NCBI GenBank assembly: GCA_012799265.1
Contig: JAAZLP010000201.1
Coordinates: 1 to 6,901, forward strand
DNA: 6,901 bases
DNA from: Phyllobacteriaceae bacterium
GTDB taxonomy: Bacteria > Pseudomonadota > Alphaproteobacteria > Rhizobiales > Devosiaceae
Direction of reading: 5' to 3'
Both the position numbers and the translations under genes were made by a program. The notes under the pieces were generated by a model, which was not told the DNA's origin, ran no database searches, and worked only from the letters and a program-made list of their open reading frames with translations. Positions 1-5,565 of this stretch are shown here, in pieces (within the stretch, counting starts at the first letter, position 1; each line of letters begins with the position of its first letter).

Positions 1-1019
1 AGGAGCCACCTCCGGGCGAAGAGCCTCCTCCGGGTGAAGAGCCACCGCCGGGTGAAGAACCGCCTCCGGGTGGTGGGGGATCGGGGATCATGGATGTCGC
101 GGAGTATCATGCGACGCTCTATTCGGCGGCCGGGATCGCCAATACGGGCGAATATCTGACCTGGCTGCCGCTCAATGGGGCGCATCACCGGCCGTTGATG
201 CTGACGCCAAGCCTTTCGGGAGACATGTGCGCCTGGGCAACGGGGGACTTTGCCCAGCACGGGCCGTCCTCAACCGGGCTGGCGCTGGCGGAAATCGGGG
301 CCTGTACCGACCTCGCCGGCGGATCGGTACGGATCGGTGGTGCTGTCGGCACAGCCGCTTCATGGCAGGATCTTGCGCTGGGCGGTTCCGCGCGGATGCA
401 GGGGCAGTATTTGCTCAGCGAGATCGACTGGCAGCCGGACGGCACGCCGCTCCTGCTGTCATTGACCGGCATGATCGGCAGCTATGCCGCCAAGATCGAC
501 CGCGCCTATTCCAACGGCGCCGCGACGGCAGTCTCGACTGGCGAGACCAATGCCTATGGCGGTGTTGTGCGGGTGCGGGCGGACTGGCTGGAGGCGGCGG
601 TTTTCGGCAATACCAGCATCAATCCCTATGCGGCGCTGGGCCTCGGTAGCCTTCACGTCAATGGCTACACCGAAAGCGGCGGGCCGTTCCCGGCGGTCTT
701 CAATGCGCAGACGCTGGGTCATGCCGATATTCGCGTGGGTGTCACGGCTGTCACCACGTTCTCTGCCCAGACCAAGCTGAGCACGACGCTGGAAGTGGCG
801 CACCGGACTGGCACGGCGGCAGGCGCGAGCGGCAGTGTACCGGGACTGTTCGACTTCTCCGTCGGCGGCGGAAGCTACGGGCAGACTTGGGCTCGTGTGG
901 GGGCGGAACTGGATCACGCTATCAACGACAGCCTCTCGCTATCGACATCCGTTCATCTGGCCACCAATGGCCGCGACCCGTCGGTTTCGCTTTCCGCCGG
1001 GATCAAGGGAGCATTCTGA
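1..1019 (+). CDS. Autotransporter, C-terminal part (linker plus beta-barrel), 5' partial
   Basis: The reading frame is open from the left edge (first full codon at base 3), so the ATG at 90 is internal and the passenger lies outside the window. The visible 338 residues begin with a Pro/Glu/Gly linker of four hexapeptide repeats and a short Gly-rich hinge. About 280 residues follow with the alternating polar/hydrophobic, Gly- and aromatic-rich strands of an outer-membrane beta-barrel. The chain ends SAGIKGAF, a terminal Phe being the usual outer-membrane signal recognised by the BAM machinery. This fits the type V autotransporter barrel, which inserts in the outer membrane and carries a passenger to the surface. 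Two Cys (residues 47 and 72 counted from the Met at 90) are unusual for such barrels and might form a disulfide. The stop is one base from the next gene's start. The barrel assignment is fairly firm; the passenger's role cannot be seen. Confidence 0.82.
   Translation, partial: EPPPGEEPPPGEEPPPGEEPPPGGGGSGIMDVAEYHATLYSAAGIANTGEYLTWLPLNGAHHRPLMLTPSLSGDMCAWATGDFAQHGPSSTGLALAEIGACTDLAGGSVRIGGAVGTAASWQDLALGGSARMQGQYLLSEIDWQPDGTPLLLSLTGMIGSYAAKIDRAYSNGAATAVSTGETNAYGGVVRVRADWLEAAVFGNTSINPYAALGLGSLHVNGYTESGGPFPAVFNAQTLGHADIRVGVTAVTTFSAQTKLSTTLEVAHRTGTAAGASGSVPGLFDFSVGGGSYGQTWARVGAELDHAINDSLSLSTSVHLATNGRDPSVSLSAGIKGAF
3..74 (+). repeat. Four tandem 18-bp units encoding EPPPGE hexapeptides
   Basis: Units lie at 3-20, 21-38, 39-56 and 57-74. 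Each encodes Glu-Pro-Pro-Pro-Gly-Glu, with the last unit ending Gly-Gly. Units differ mainly at third codon positions, so the array is old enough to have drifted or is kept at the protein level. It forms a stiff acidic spacer just before the autotransporter barrel and may begin further upstream, outside the window. Confidence 0.85.
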
Positions 1020-1020
1020 G

Positions 1021-1512
1021 TTGAAGGCAAATCTTCTTTCCGGTGTGGCAGCCTTTTCCCTGCTGCTTGGTTTTGTGACGCCGGTCATGGCGCTGACTTC
1101 GGAAGAGGTCGAGGCGGTATTGGGCGTGGTGGAGCAATTGGCCCAGGAGATGGGTGAGGGCATGGTGGCTGACGCTGCCGGCATCTTTTACGACTATGAC
1201 TCGCTGGGTGCCTCGCTGATCCCGGCCGCAGGGTTCAGCCGCGATCGCTGGGTAATCGCCTATGATGCGGTGACGGCGGGGTATATGGCGACCATTCCGG
1301 AGGACGAGTTCAACGCGGTTTTCGAGGAGCCGCTGGCGACGCTTGAGGCTTCCGAGTTGCCGGAGGAGCAGAAGGCGATGTTGCGCGAGCATGTGGCGGG
1401 GCTGATCGCAGAGGCGCAGGCGGTGCGCCAGTCGGGGATGCAATATGCGGATGTGGTGCGGCCCTATGAGGACCGTCTCTATCCGTTGTTCTATGGCGAG
1501 TTCGAGGACTAG
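1021..1512 (+). CDS. Small secreted protein of unknown family (TTG start)
   Basis: I do not recognise the family. The frame is open further upstream, but TTG at 1021 is the best start: AAGGGAG at 1005-1011 sits nine bases before it, and it yields a clean signal peptide (Lys at position 2, hydrophobic core about residues 5-20, cleavage after VMA at residue 24). The precursor is 163 residues and the mature part about 139. The mature protein is acidic, Cys-free and apparently mostly helical (Glu/Ala/Leu-rich stretches at about 26-50 and 95-135), ending in an acidic, aromatic tail (YPLFYGEFED). Only one base separates it from the autotransporter stop, so the two are probably co-transcribed and translationally coupled. 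A periplasmic partner of the autotransporter is possible, but only position supports that. Confidence 0.75.
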   Translation: MKANLLSGVAAFSLLLGFVTPVMALTSEEVEAVLGVVEQLAQEMGEGMVADAAGIFYDYDSLGASLIPAAGFSRDRWVIAYDAVTAGYMATIPEDEFNAVFEEPLATLEASELPEEQKAMLREHVAGLIAEAQAVRQSGMQYADVVRPYEDRLYPLFYGEFED

Positions 1513-1555
1513 CACCCTCTTGAGGGGCAGCTTCTGGTGAGCCCAGTTGAACGGA

Positions 1556-1580
1556 AACGCCGCCCCAATGGGGCGGCGTT
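1556..1580. terminator. Bidirectional hairpin terminator between convergent genes
   Basis: A perfect 11-bp stem (1556-1566 with 1570-1580, AACGCCGCCCC/GGGGCGGCGTT) closes on a three-base loop. It lies 43 bases after the plus-strand stop and 20 bases after the minus-strand stop. Short T runs follow it on both strands, though neither is a full U-tract. The minus-strand spacing is like that of the hairpins after the other two paralogues. A weaker five-bp hairpin (1515-1526) precedes it. Confidence 0.75.
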
Positions 1581-1600
1581 GTTGCGTCGGTGAAGCCGGA

Positions 1601-2236
1601 TCAGAAGGCCTGGAAGCTCGTGATCATGTTGTCATAGAAGCCAAGGGTCGGCTTGTTGGTGGCATAGGTGGTGCAGGCGCCGCCGTAGAAATTGTGCTGG
1701 CAGACGGTGACCTTGGCGCCGCCTTCGAGGCGGATCGAGGAGATGGAGTCGTTCCAGCCACCGAGCAGGCCGGTCTCATTGGTGCCCACAGGGACGCAGA
1801 AATGCGTGCCGGTGTAATTGCTGCCCTTGAAGAAGCAGGCGCGGGCCGGGGCCGGTGGCGCGAGCGGGGGCGGAGGCGCGTCGCCAATACCGAAGGAGAA
1901 GGACGGGCCGCCGGGGCCAACGCTCATGCCGAAATTGATCGGAATGTCCGGCTTGGAGCTGCCGCCGCCGGAGCCACCGCCGGCATAGGCCGCGAGGTAG
2001 TTCTTGGAGACCCAGCCATCGGTGCCGACATTGCGGTCAACGAAGCACCAGGAACCCTGACATTGCTTGACGTCGACGACTTCACCGGCGCTGAGCGCGC
2101 CAACCTTGGCATAACCTGTGCCGGGGCCGGTACGGACATTGACCGAACTGGTGGCGACGCCGGGAGCGGCGATAACGGCTGAGGTGGAAACCAGGGCGAT
2201 GATGGCAGCGCCAAGGGCGATACGAGTGGTGTTCAT
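1601..2236 (-). CDS. Secreted SH3b plus beta/gamma-crystallin-like protein, paralogue A
   Basis: This is a 211-residue exported protein. Its signal peptide is about residues 1-23, with cleavage near VIA-A. A bacterial SH3 domain (SH3_3 type) spans about 27-83, with the NVRTGPG motif, the CQGSWC pair (C59, C64) and GWVSKNYL. A Gly/Pro-rich linker (84-131) leads to a beta/gamma-crystallin-like domain (133-211), possibly of the inhibitor I36 type. That domain has the Greek-key pattern F136-x4-Y141-x-G143 and four Cys (134, 147, 179, 188). Both halves carry the crystallin calcium consensus [ND][ND]xx[ST]S: NDSISS at 162-167 and DNMITS at 202-207. SH3b domains usually bind cell-wall or peptide ligands, so a periplasmic or surface role is likely. 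GAGGGA six bases before the ATG supports the start. It is followed by two paralogues upstream on the same strand. The true ligand is unknown. Confidence 0.88.
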   Translation of the reverse strand: MNTTRIALGAAIIALVSTSAVIAAPGVATSSVNVRTGPGTGYAKVGALSAGEVVDVKQCQGSWCFVDRNVGTDGWVSKNYLAAYAGGGSGGGSSKPDIPINFGMSVGPGGPSFSFGIGDAPPPPLAPPAPARACFFKGSNYTGTHFCVPVGTNETGLLGGWNDSISSIRLEGGAKVTVCQHNFYGGACTTYATNKPTLGFYDNMITSFQAF

Positions 2237-2257
2237 TTCTATTCCCTCACTTTGTGG

Positions 2258-2275
2258 GGGCTGCTCCTGCAGCCC
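2258..2275 (-). promoter_or_regulatory. Leader hairpin upstream of paralogue A
   Basis: A perfect seven-bp stem (2258-2264 with 2269-2275) has a four-base loop that reads AGGA in the mRNA sense. It lies between the TTCAG direct repeat and the Shine-Dalgarno sequence, 22 bases upstream of the ATG. It could stabilise the leader or affect translation. It has no U-tract, so it is unlikely to be a terminator. Confidence 0.35.
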
Positions 2276-2304
2276 ATCTGTGAGGACAAGAAAACAACTT
2301 GGCG

Positions 2305-2321
2305 CTGAACTGGTGCTGAAT
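2305..2321 (-). promoter_or_regulatory. 11-bp-period direct repeat (ATTCAG-N5-GTTCAG), putative response-regulator box
   Basis: On the minus strand the site reads ATTCAGCACCAGTTCAG, two TTCAG half-sites exactly 11 bases apart, ending 68 bases before the ATG of paralogue A. The same pattern in the same relative orientation occurs at 3949-3967 and 5504-5522. A T-rich stretch (TGTTTTCT) begins about ten bases past the second half-site, where a -10 element could lie. One helical turn between half-sites suits a tandem OmpR/PhoB-family dimer. The regulator is inferred. Confidence 0.5.
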
Positions 2322-2340
2322 GTGGTGTTTAGCCGATCAA

Positions 2341-2371
2341 AGAAAAGGCCCGCAGGAGGCGGGCCTTTTCT
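2341..2371 (-). terminator. Rho-independent terminator of paralogue B
   Basis: A 13-bp perfect stem (2341-2353 with 2359-2371) has a five-base loop. On the minus strand it has a GC-rich core followed by CCTTTTCTTTG, a good U-rich tail. It starts 24 bases after the stop of the SH3b/crystallin gene at 2396, and so separates that gene from paralogue A. Confidence 0.85.
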
Positions 2372-2395
2372 GAACGGATTTCAGTTGTATCGAAA

Positions 2396-2968
2396 TCAAT
2401 AGACGCGGATCGACGAGAGATTCTTGCGCAGATACTGGTGCAGCGACGGCTGGCTCTCGGTGATGCGTTCGCAATAGGACTGGAAACCGCGATCGCGGCA
2501 GATGGCGGCGCTGGTGCCTTCGACCCTGATCGATGAGATCTTGTTGTCCCAGCCCCAAAGGGCGAGGTCGGCAAAGACCTGACCAGTGGACGCGCAGAAG
2601 GAGCGGCCGGTGTAGTTGGTGCCTTCGTAAAAGCACATGCTGCCATTGGCGAGATCCTTGTAGACGCGGTCGCGATCAAAGTTCGGCCAGGACGAGTCCT
2701 TGCCGAAACTGATGGCAGCCAGATCGGCCCAACCGCGACCGCCGGGGCCGTCGACCAGGCACCAAAGGCGCTGGCAGCGGAGGACTTTTATGGGGGAGTC
2801 TTCGGCAATCTGCCCGCCGGTCAGGTCATACTGGGCGCCTGGGCCCTTGGAGAGCGTCAGGGTTTTACGGGCCCAGCCATGGCTGCCGGATTCGGAAGCA
2901 GCGAAGCTCGGCGATGCCGGAAGGACAAGCATCAGCAGGGCGATAGCAATAGAAACAAATGCGCGCAT
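2396..2968 (-). CDS. Secreted SH3b-like plus beta/gamma-crystallin-like protein, paralogue B
   Basis: The frame is open to 3046, but I place the start at ATG 2968: GGGAG lies six bases upstream, and translation there begins directly with a typical signal peptide (residues 1-23, cleavage after SFA). The longer start would begin on top of the previous gene's terminator and put a charged extension before the signal. The mature protein has a degenerate SH3b domain (about 28-88): KGPG replaces RxGPG, but the CQRLWC pair (C65, C70) is kept. The linker is short and not Pro-rich (90-109). The crystallin-like domain (110-190) has four Cys (112, 125, 157, 166). The first calcium-type motif is intact (DNKISS, 141-146), while the second is RKNLSS and lacks the acidic/Asn pair. 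It is the most diverged of the three paralogues, and I see no TTCAG repeat before it. Its ligand is unknown. Confidence 0.85.
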   Translation of the reverse strand: MRAFVSIAIALLMLVLPASPSFAASESGSHGWARKTLTLSKGPGAQYDLTGGQIAEDSPIKVLRCQRLWCLVDGPGGRGWADLAAISFGKDSSWPNFDRDRVYKDLANGSMCFYEGTNYTGRSFCASTGQVFADLALWGWDNKISSIRVEGTSAAICRDRGFQSYCERITESQPSLHQYLRKNLSSIRVY

Positions 2969-3022
2969 TCCAGGCTCCCGTATTAGGCGGTGGACGATAA
3001 CTGCTTCGCTGCACAAAGCAAA

Positions 3023-3044
3023 GCGCCGCCCGGTGGGGCGGCGC
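3023..3044 (-). terminator. Rho-independent terminator of paralogue C
   Basis: A perfect nine-bp GC stem (3023-3031 with 3036-3044) with a four-base loop is followed on the minus strand by TTTGCTTTGTG. It begins 24 bases after the stop of the gene at 3069. Only about 54 bases remain between it and the next start (2968), so that gene's promoter must be very compact or it depends on readthrough. Confidence 0.8.
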
Positions 3045-3068
3045 AATAAGTTGAACTATCGGTTGCTC

Positions 3069-3764
3069 TTAGCGAACACGGACCGAAGCGATGTAGTCGT
3101 CGAAATCGCCCAGCGAGGAAGCGCTGGTCGTGTAAGTACGGCAGTTGCGGTAGCTGGTTTCCGAGCAGACCTGAACGTTGAGGCCAGCCGGGTTGCGGAT
3201 GGACGAGATCCTGTCGGTCCAGTTACGCAGGTCACGCGTGTTGTCGCCTGAAGTGAGGCAGAAGCTGTCACCGCGATACTGGGTGCGCTCAAAGAAGCAG
3301 ACTTCAGCGGTGGGCTGAACAACCGGCGGCCATGGCTGCGGCGGGCGCGGGCCCGGACGCGGGGGCTGCGGACGCGGCGGCTGGGGCTGGACCTGGTTGC
3401 CGACGCCGATATTGATCTGCGGGCCGTCAGGACCGCCAATGGTGAAACCGAAGCTCAGGCCGGGCTGGCTCGGATTGACCGGGCGACCACCAGCGGAGAG
3501 GTAGTTAGCCGAGACCCAGCCGTTGGTGCCGCGGGTCTGAACATAGCACCAGGAGCTCTGGCACTGCTGCACGTCGACGGCGGTGCCGCGCTGCAGCACG
3601 TTGACGACGGAATAATTGGTGCCCGGGCCGGAGCGCACGTTCACGTTCGTCGTGACGGTGCCCGGGGCAGCCTGTGCAGCCGGCAGGAACATGACCACGG
3701 CGGCAGCAGCGACGGCCACGCCGGTGGCCAGGTTCAGCAGTTTCTTGCGAGTTTGACGGTGCAT
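3069..3764 (-). CDS. Secreted SH3b plus beta/gamma-crystallin-like protein, paralogue C
   Basis: The start is placed at ATG 3764, where GAGGGAA lies six bases upstream and the product opens with a Lys/Arg-rich signal peptide (residues 1-32, cleavage after AQA); the longer frame to 3824 lacks this support. The 231-residue precursor has an SH3b domain (about 35-92: NVRSGPG, the CQSSWC pair C68/C73, GWVSANYL). A long linker with PRPQPPRP-type repeats (about 122-150) precedes a crystallin-like domain (155-231) with Cys at 156, 169, 200 and 208. The two calcium-type motifs are both imperfect: TDRISS (183-188) and DDYIAS (222-227). It is closest to paralogue A in its SH3b domain. Its upstream region holds a TTCAG direct repeat about 185 bases away and a second 11-bp repeat nearer the gene. 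A periplasmic, wall-associated or surface role is inferred. Confidence 0.88.
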   Translation of the reverse strand: MHRQTRKKLLNLATGVAVAAAAVVMFLPAAQAAPGTVTTNVNVRSGPGTNYSVVNVLQRGTAVDVQQCQSSWCYVQTRGTNGWVSANYLSAGGRPVNPSQPGLSFGFTIGGPDGPQINIGVGNQVQPQPPRPQPPRPGPRPPQPWPPVVQPTAEVCFFERTQYRGDSFCLTSGDNTRDLRNWTDRISSIRNPAGLNVQVCSETSYRNCRTYTTSASSLGDFDDYIASVRVR

Positions 3765-3872
3765 CTCTACTTCCCTCTGGCTTGGATACCTTCCGCTCCG
3801 GTTATTGGAACAGGGTCCAGCCAATTGCTTGTTAGTCCAGAAACGACGTCAATGGGGAAGAGTTCCGCATGA

Positions 3873-3889
3873 GCGTTACTGGCGCGTTA
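3873..3889. promoter_or_regulatory. Second 11-bp-period repeat (GCGTTA-N5-GCGTTA)
   Basis: Two exact GCGTTA hexamers are spaced 11 bases apart on the plus strand, 109 bases before the start of paralogue C. They resemble the GCGTTCAG half-sites but read in the opposite direction. They could be a second operator or a chance match. Confidence 0.25.
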
Positions 3890-3948
3890 TTTGCGGGCGC
3901 CCTGCCGAAGCGGGGTGGTCGCCTGAGATGGAGATAATCATCGGCAAC

Positions 3949-3967
3949 CTGAACGCAGTCTGAATGC
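3949..3967 (-). promoter_or_regulatory. 11-bp-period direct repeat (GCATTCAG-ACT-GCGTTCAG), putative response-regulator box
   Basis: On the minus strand this reads GCATTCAGACTGCGTTCAG, identical to the 5504-5522 site except for one base. It begins directly after the yciA stop codon. About ten bases past it is GATTATCT, a plausible -10. Transcription from there would give paralogue C a leader of roughly 160 bases, in which I see only a 12-codon ORF and a small TTCG-loop hairpin (about 3902-3917). Confidence 0.55.
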
Positions 3968-3968
3968 G

Positions 3969-4358
3969 TCAGGCGGGCGGAATGGCGCGCTTGTTGCCGT
4001 TGTCGTCAATAGCGACGTAGATGAAGCGGGCTTCGGTGACCTTGACGCGGTGGGGCAGGCGATGACGCCGGGCCCAGGCCTCCATGGCGATGACGATGGA
4101 AGTCGTGCCGACGCGTTCCACCCGGGTATAGACGCACAGCACATCGCCGACCTTGACCGGCGAGATGAACTTCATGGCTTCAACCGCGATGGTTGCGACG
4201 CGTCCCTGCACGCGCATATGCGCGGCGATAGAGCCGGCAATGTCCATCTGGCTCATGACCCAGCCGCCAAAGATGTCGCCCGCCGGATTGGTGTCGGCCG
4301 GCATGGCAACGGTGCGAATGGTGAGTTCGCCCTGGGGTTCGGTTTGTTCGTCAATCAT
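3969..4358 (-). CDS. yciA: Acyl-CoA thioesterase, YciA type (hotdog fold)
   Basis: The enzyme hydrolyses short- to medium-chain acyl-CoA thioesters to free acid and CoA in the cytoplasm. The 129-residue protein has the YciA signature NPAGDIFGGWVMSQMD (residues 24-39), with the catalytic Asp at 28, followed by the family's conserved blocks around VEAMKFISPVKVGD, GTTS and EARFIYVAID. Its length is normal for the single-hotdog family. I chose ATG 4358 because AAAGGA lies seven bases upstream and the alignable N-terminus begins here; the longer frame to 4445 overlaps thymidine kinase. The start lies one base after the tdk stop, so the two are probably translationally coupled. Substrate preference cannot be read from the sequence. 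Confidence 0.92.
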   Translation of the reverse strand: MIDEQTEPQGELTIRTVAMPADTNPAGDIFGGWVMSQMDIAGSIAAHMRVQGRVATIAVEAMKFISPVKVGDVLCVYTRVERVGTTSIVIAMEAWARRHRLPHRVKVTEARFIYVAIDDNGNKRAIPPA

Positions 4359-4359
4359 T

Positions 4360-4953
4360 TCAGGGTCCTTTAACCGGCCAGCGGCCGACGGCTTCCTCCC
4401 AGTGCTTACGGCATAGGGAGAGATAAACCGACTTTTCGATGGCAACCTGGTCGCCCTCGGTCAGGACGCGCCCGGACATATCCTGGCGCACGACCATGGT
4501 GGCCTTGGCGCCGCAGGTGCAGATGGTGCGGATTTCGCGCAGCGTGTCGGCGACCGCGAGCAACTCCATGGAGCCGGGGAAGAGCTGGCCCTGGAAATCG
4601 GTGCGCAGCCCATAGCACATGACGGGGATATGGAGCCGGTCGGAGACGCGGGCGAGCTGCCAGACCTGTTCGCGGGTGAGGAACTGGGCTTCATCGACAA
4701 GGACGCAATCGACCTTGGACTCTTCGTCGAACTCGCGCACCGACTGATAGAGATCATCGGTCGCGCCATAAAGCTCGGCAGGCTCGGCAATGCCGATACG
4801 GGAGGTGATGAGGCCGACATCGCCTTCGGCGTAAAGGGCGGAAGTATAAAGCAGCGGGCGCATGCCGCGCTCTCGGTAATTATAGGCCGCCTGCAGCAGC
4901 AAGGTGGACTTGCCGGCATTCATCGCCGCATAGGAAAAGTAGAGCTTTGCCAT
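4360..4953 (-). CDS. tdk: Thymidine kinase, type II (E. coli-like)
   Basis: The enzyme phosphorylates thymidine to dTMP with ATP in pyrimidine salvage, in the cytoplasm, and works as a tetramer in this family. The 197-residue protein carries the P-loop YAAMNAGKST (8-17), the catalytic VDEAQF block (E88 as general base), and GLRTDFQGQLF (about 115-125). The structural zinc ligands are C145 and C147 plus C181 and H184 (ICTCG and CRKH). All the expected landmarks are present, so it should be active. The start at 4953 gives the family's usual MAKLYF N-terminus; the frame extends to 5034 but that extension is not family-like. The Shine-Dalgarno sequence is weak. A possible promoter (TTGGGC, 16 bases, CTATCC) lies in the divergent interval 4954-5059, at low confidence. 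Confidence 0.95.
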   Translation of the reverse strand: MAKLYFSYAAMNAGKSTLLLQAAYNYRERGMRPLLYTSALYAEGDVGLITSRIGIAEPAELYGATDDLYQSVREFDEESKVDCVLVDEAQFLTREQVWQLARVSDRLHIPVMCYGLRTDFQGQLFPGSMELLAVADTLREIRTICTCGAKATMVVRQDMSGRVLTEGDQVAIEKSVYLSLCRKHWEEAVGRWPVKGP

Positions 4954-5059
4954 GGGGCGGGTCTCGTTGGTTGCGGGATGGGACTGGATAGGGAATAGAC
5001 CCGAAGAGCCCAAGCTTGAAGCCGCGGGGGGCAACGATCAACAGGTCATTGAGGAGACA

Positions 5060-5501
5060 ATGTCTGATATTTTAGTTCGGCAGGCTCGTCGCGAAGACCG
5101 GGAGGCGCTGCTGGCTTTGCTCGAGCGATCCTGGCGTGCTCATTGGGCGCCGCATGTGGACGCGACCGCAGTGGCGCGGTTTGATGAGCAGATGCCAGTT
5201 GAAGCTTATGTCGACGGGTATCTTGAGCGGTTTCGTGTGGCTGAGGGCGACGGGGTGGTGCTGGGCATGTATCACCTCGAAGGGGACCATCTGCATGCCA
5301 TCCATGTGGATGTGTCGGCCATTGGCTCGGGCGTGGGGCGGGCGCTGATGGATGAGGCGGAGGCGACCGGGGCCAGGAAGCTCGAGGTTCGCAAATCGCG
5401 CGCGCGCGTTCTATGCCAAGCGCGGGTGGGTGGAAGCGGAGGAATATCCCGATACGGAAATGGGTTTTCCGGTGCAAACCATCGCCATGAAGCTGATCTA
5501 G
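5060..5501 (+). pseudogene. GNAT-family N-acetyltransferase, frameshifted near its C-terminus
   Basis: Translation from ATG 5060 (GAGGAG just upstream) gives a GNAT domain. An N-terminal RQARREDREALLALLERSW helix region leads to the acetyl-CoA-binding strand and loop HVDVSAIGSGVGRALM (residues 82-97, loop G89-G93), then EATGARKLEVR. After codon 110 the frame is lost: the expected closing motif FYAKRGWVEAEEYPDTEMGF and the terminal QTIAMKLI appear in another frame from 5409 to the stop at 5499-5501. The 19 bases 5390-5408, including an alternating CG run at 5397-5408, are one base too many or two too few. As written, the first frame instead runs to a stop at 5534-5536 and loses the motif. Restored, the product would be about 147 residues. 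This may be a true mutation, a slippage site or a sequencing error. The substrate is unknown. Confidence 0.75.
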
Positions 5502-5503
5502 TC

Positions 5504-5522
5504 GCGTTCAGACTGCGTTCAG
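5504..5522 (+). promoter_or_regulatory. 11-bp-period direct repeat (GCGTTCAG-ACT-GCGTTCAG), putative response-regulator box
   Basis: Two exact GCGTTCAG octamers are separated by ACT, three bases past the restored GNAT stop and 43 bases before the DUF2147-like start. CGATAG at 5531-5536, about ten bases past the second half-site, is a candidate -10, which would put the transcription start near 5543. The site reads in the direction of the downstream pair, like the other two copies do for their genes. Confidence 0.55.
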
Positions 5523-5565
5523 CCGATGCTCGATAGCGTCGGCATGCCAAATTCGGAGTTTGTTT

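Noticed and set aside
3..74. CRISPR-like array at the left edge
   Set aside because: The 18-bp units are contiguous without spacers and encode an in-frame EPPPGE linker.
1547..2182. A 211-codon plus-strand ORF opposite paralogue A
   Set aside because: It is antisense to a gene with a signal peptide, SH3b and crystallin-like motifs. It starts inside the terminator hairpin and shows no recognisable domain.
2969..3046. Longer N-terminus for paralogue B
   Set aside because: It would begin on the terminator of the preceding gene and place a charged stretch before the signal peptide. ATG 2968 has a good ribosome site.
3765..3824. Longer N-terminus for paralogue C
   Set aside because: The extension covers the GAGGGAA ribosome site of ATG 3764 and would bury the signal peptide.
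3836..3874. A 12-codon minus-strand ORF in the leader of paralogue C
   Set aside because: It has no ribosome site and no coding signature, and is too short to support.
4050..4373. Plus-strand ORFs opposite yciA and tdk (including 4630-4998)
   Set aside because: They are mirror frames of two well-recognised enzymes, with His/Gly/Asp-rich translations typical of antisense high-GC DNA.
4359..4445. Longer N-terminus for yciA overlapping tdk
   Set aside because: The extension has no family similarity, while ATG 4358 has AAAGGA at good spacing and the normal family length.
5560..5565. TTG start two codons before the first DUF2147-like gene
   Set aside because: It is only one base from the GGAG; ATG 5566 has normal spacing.
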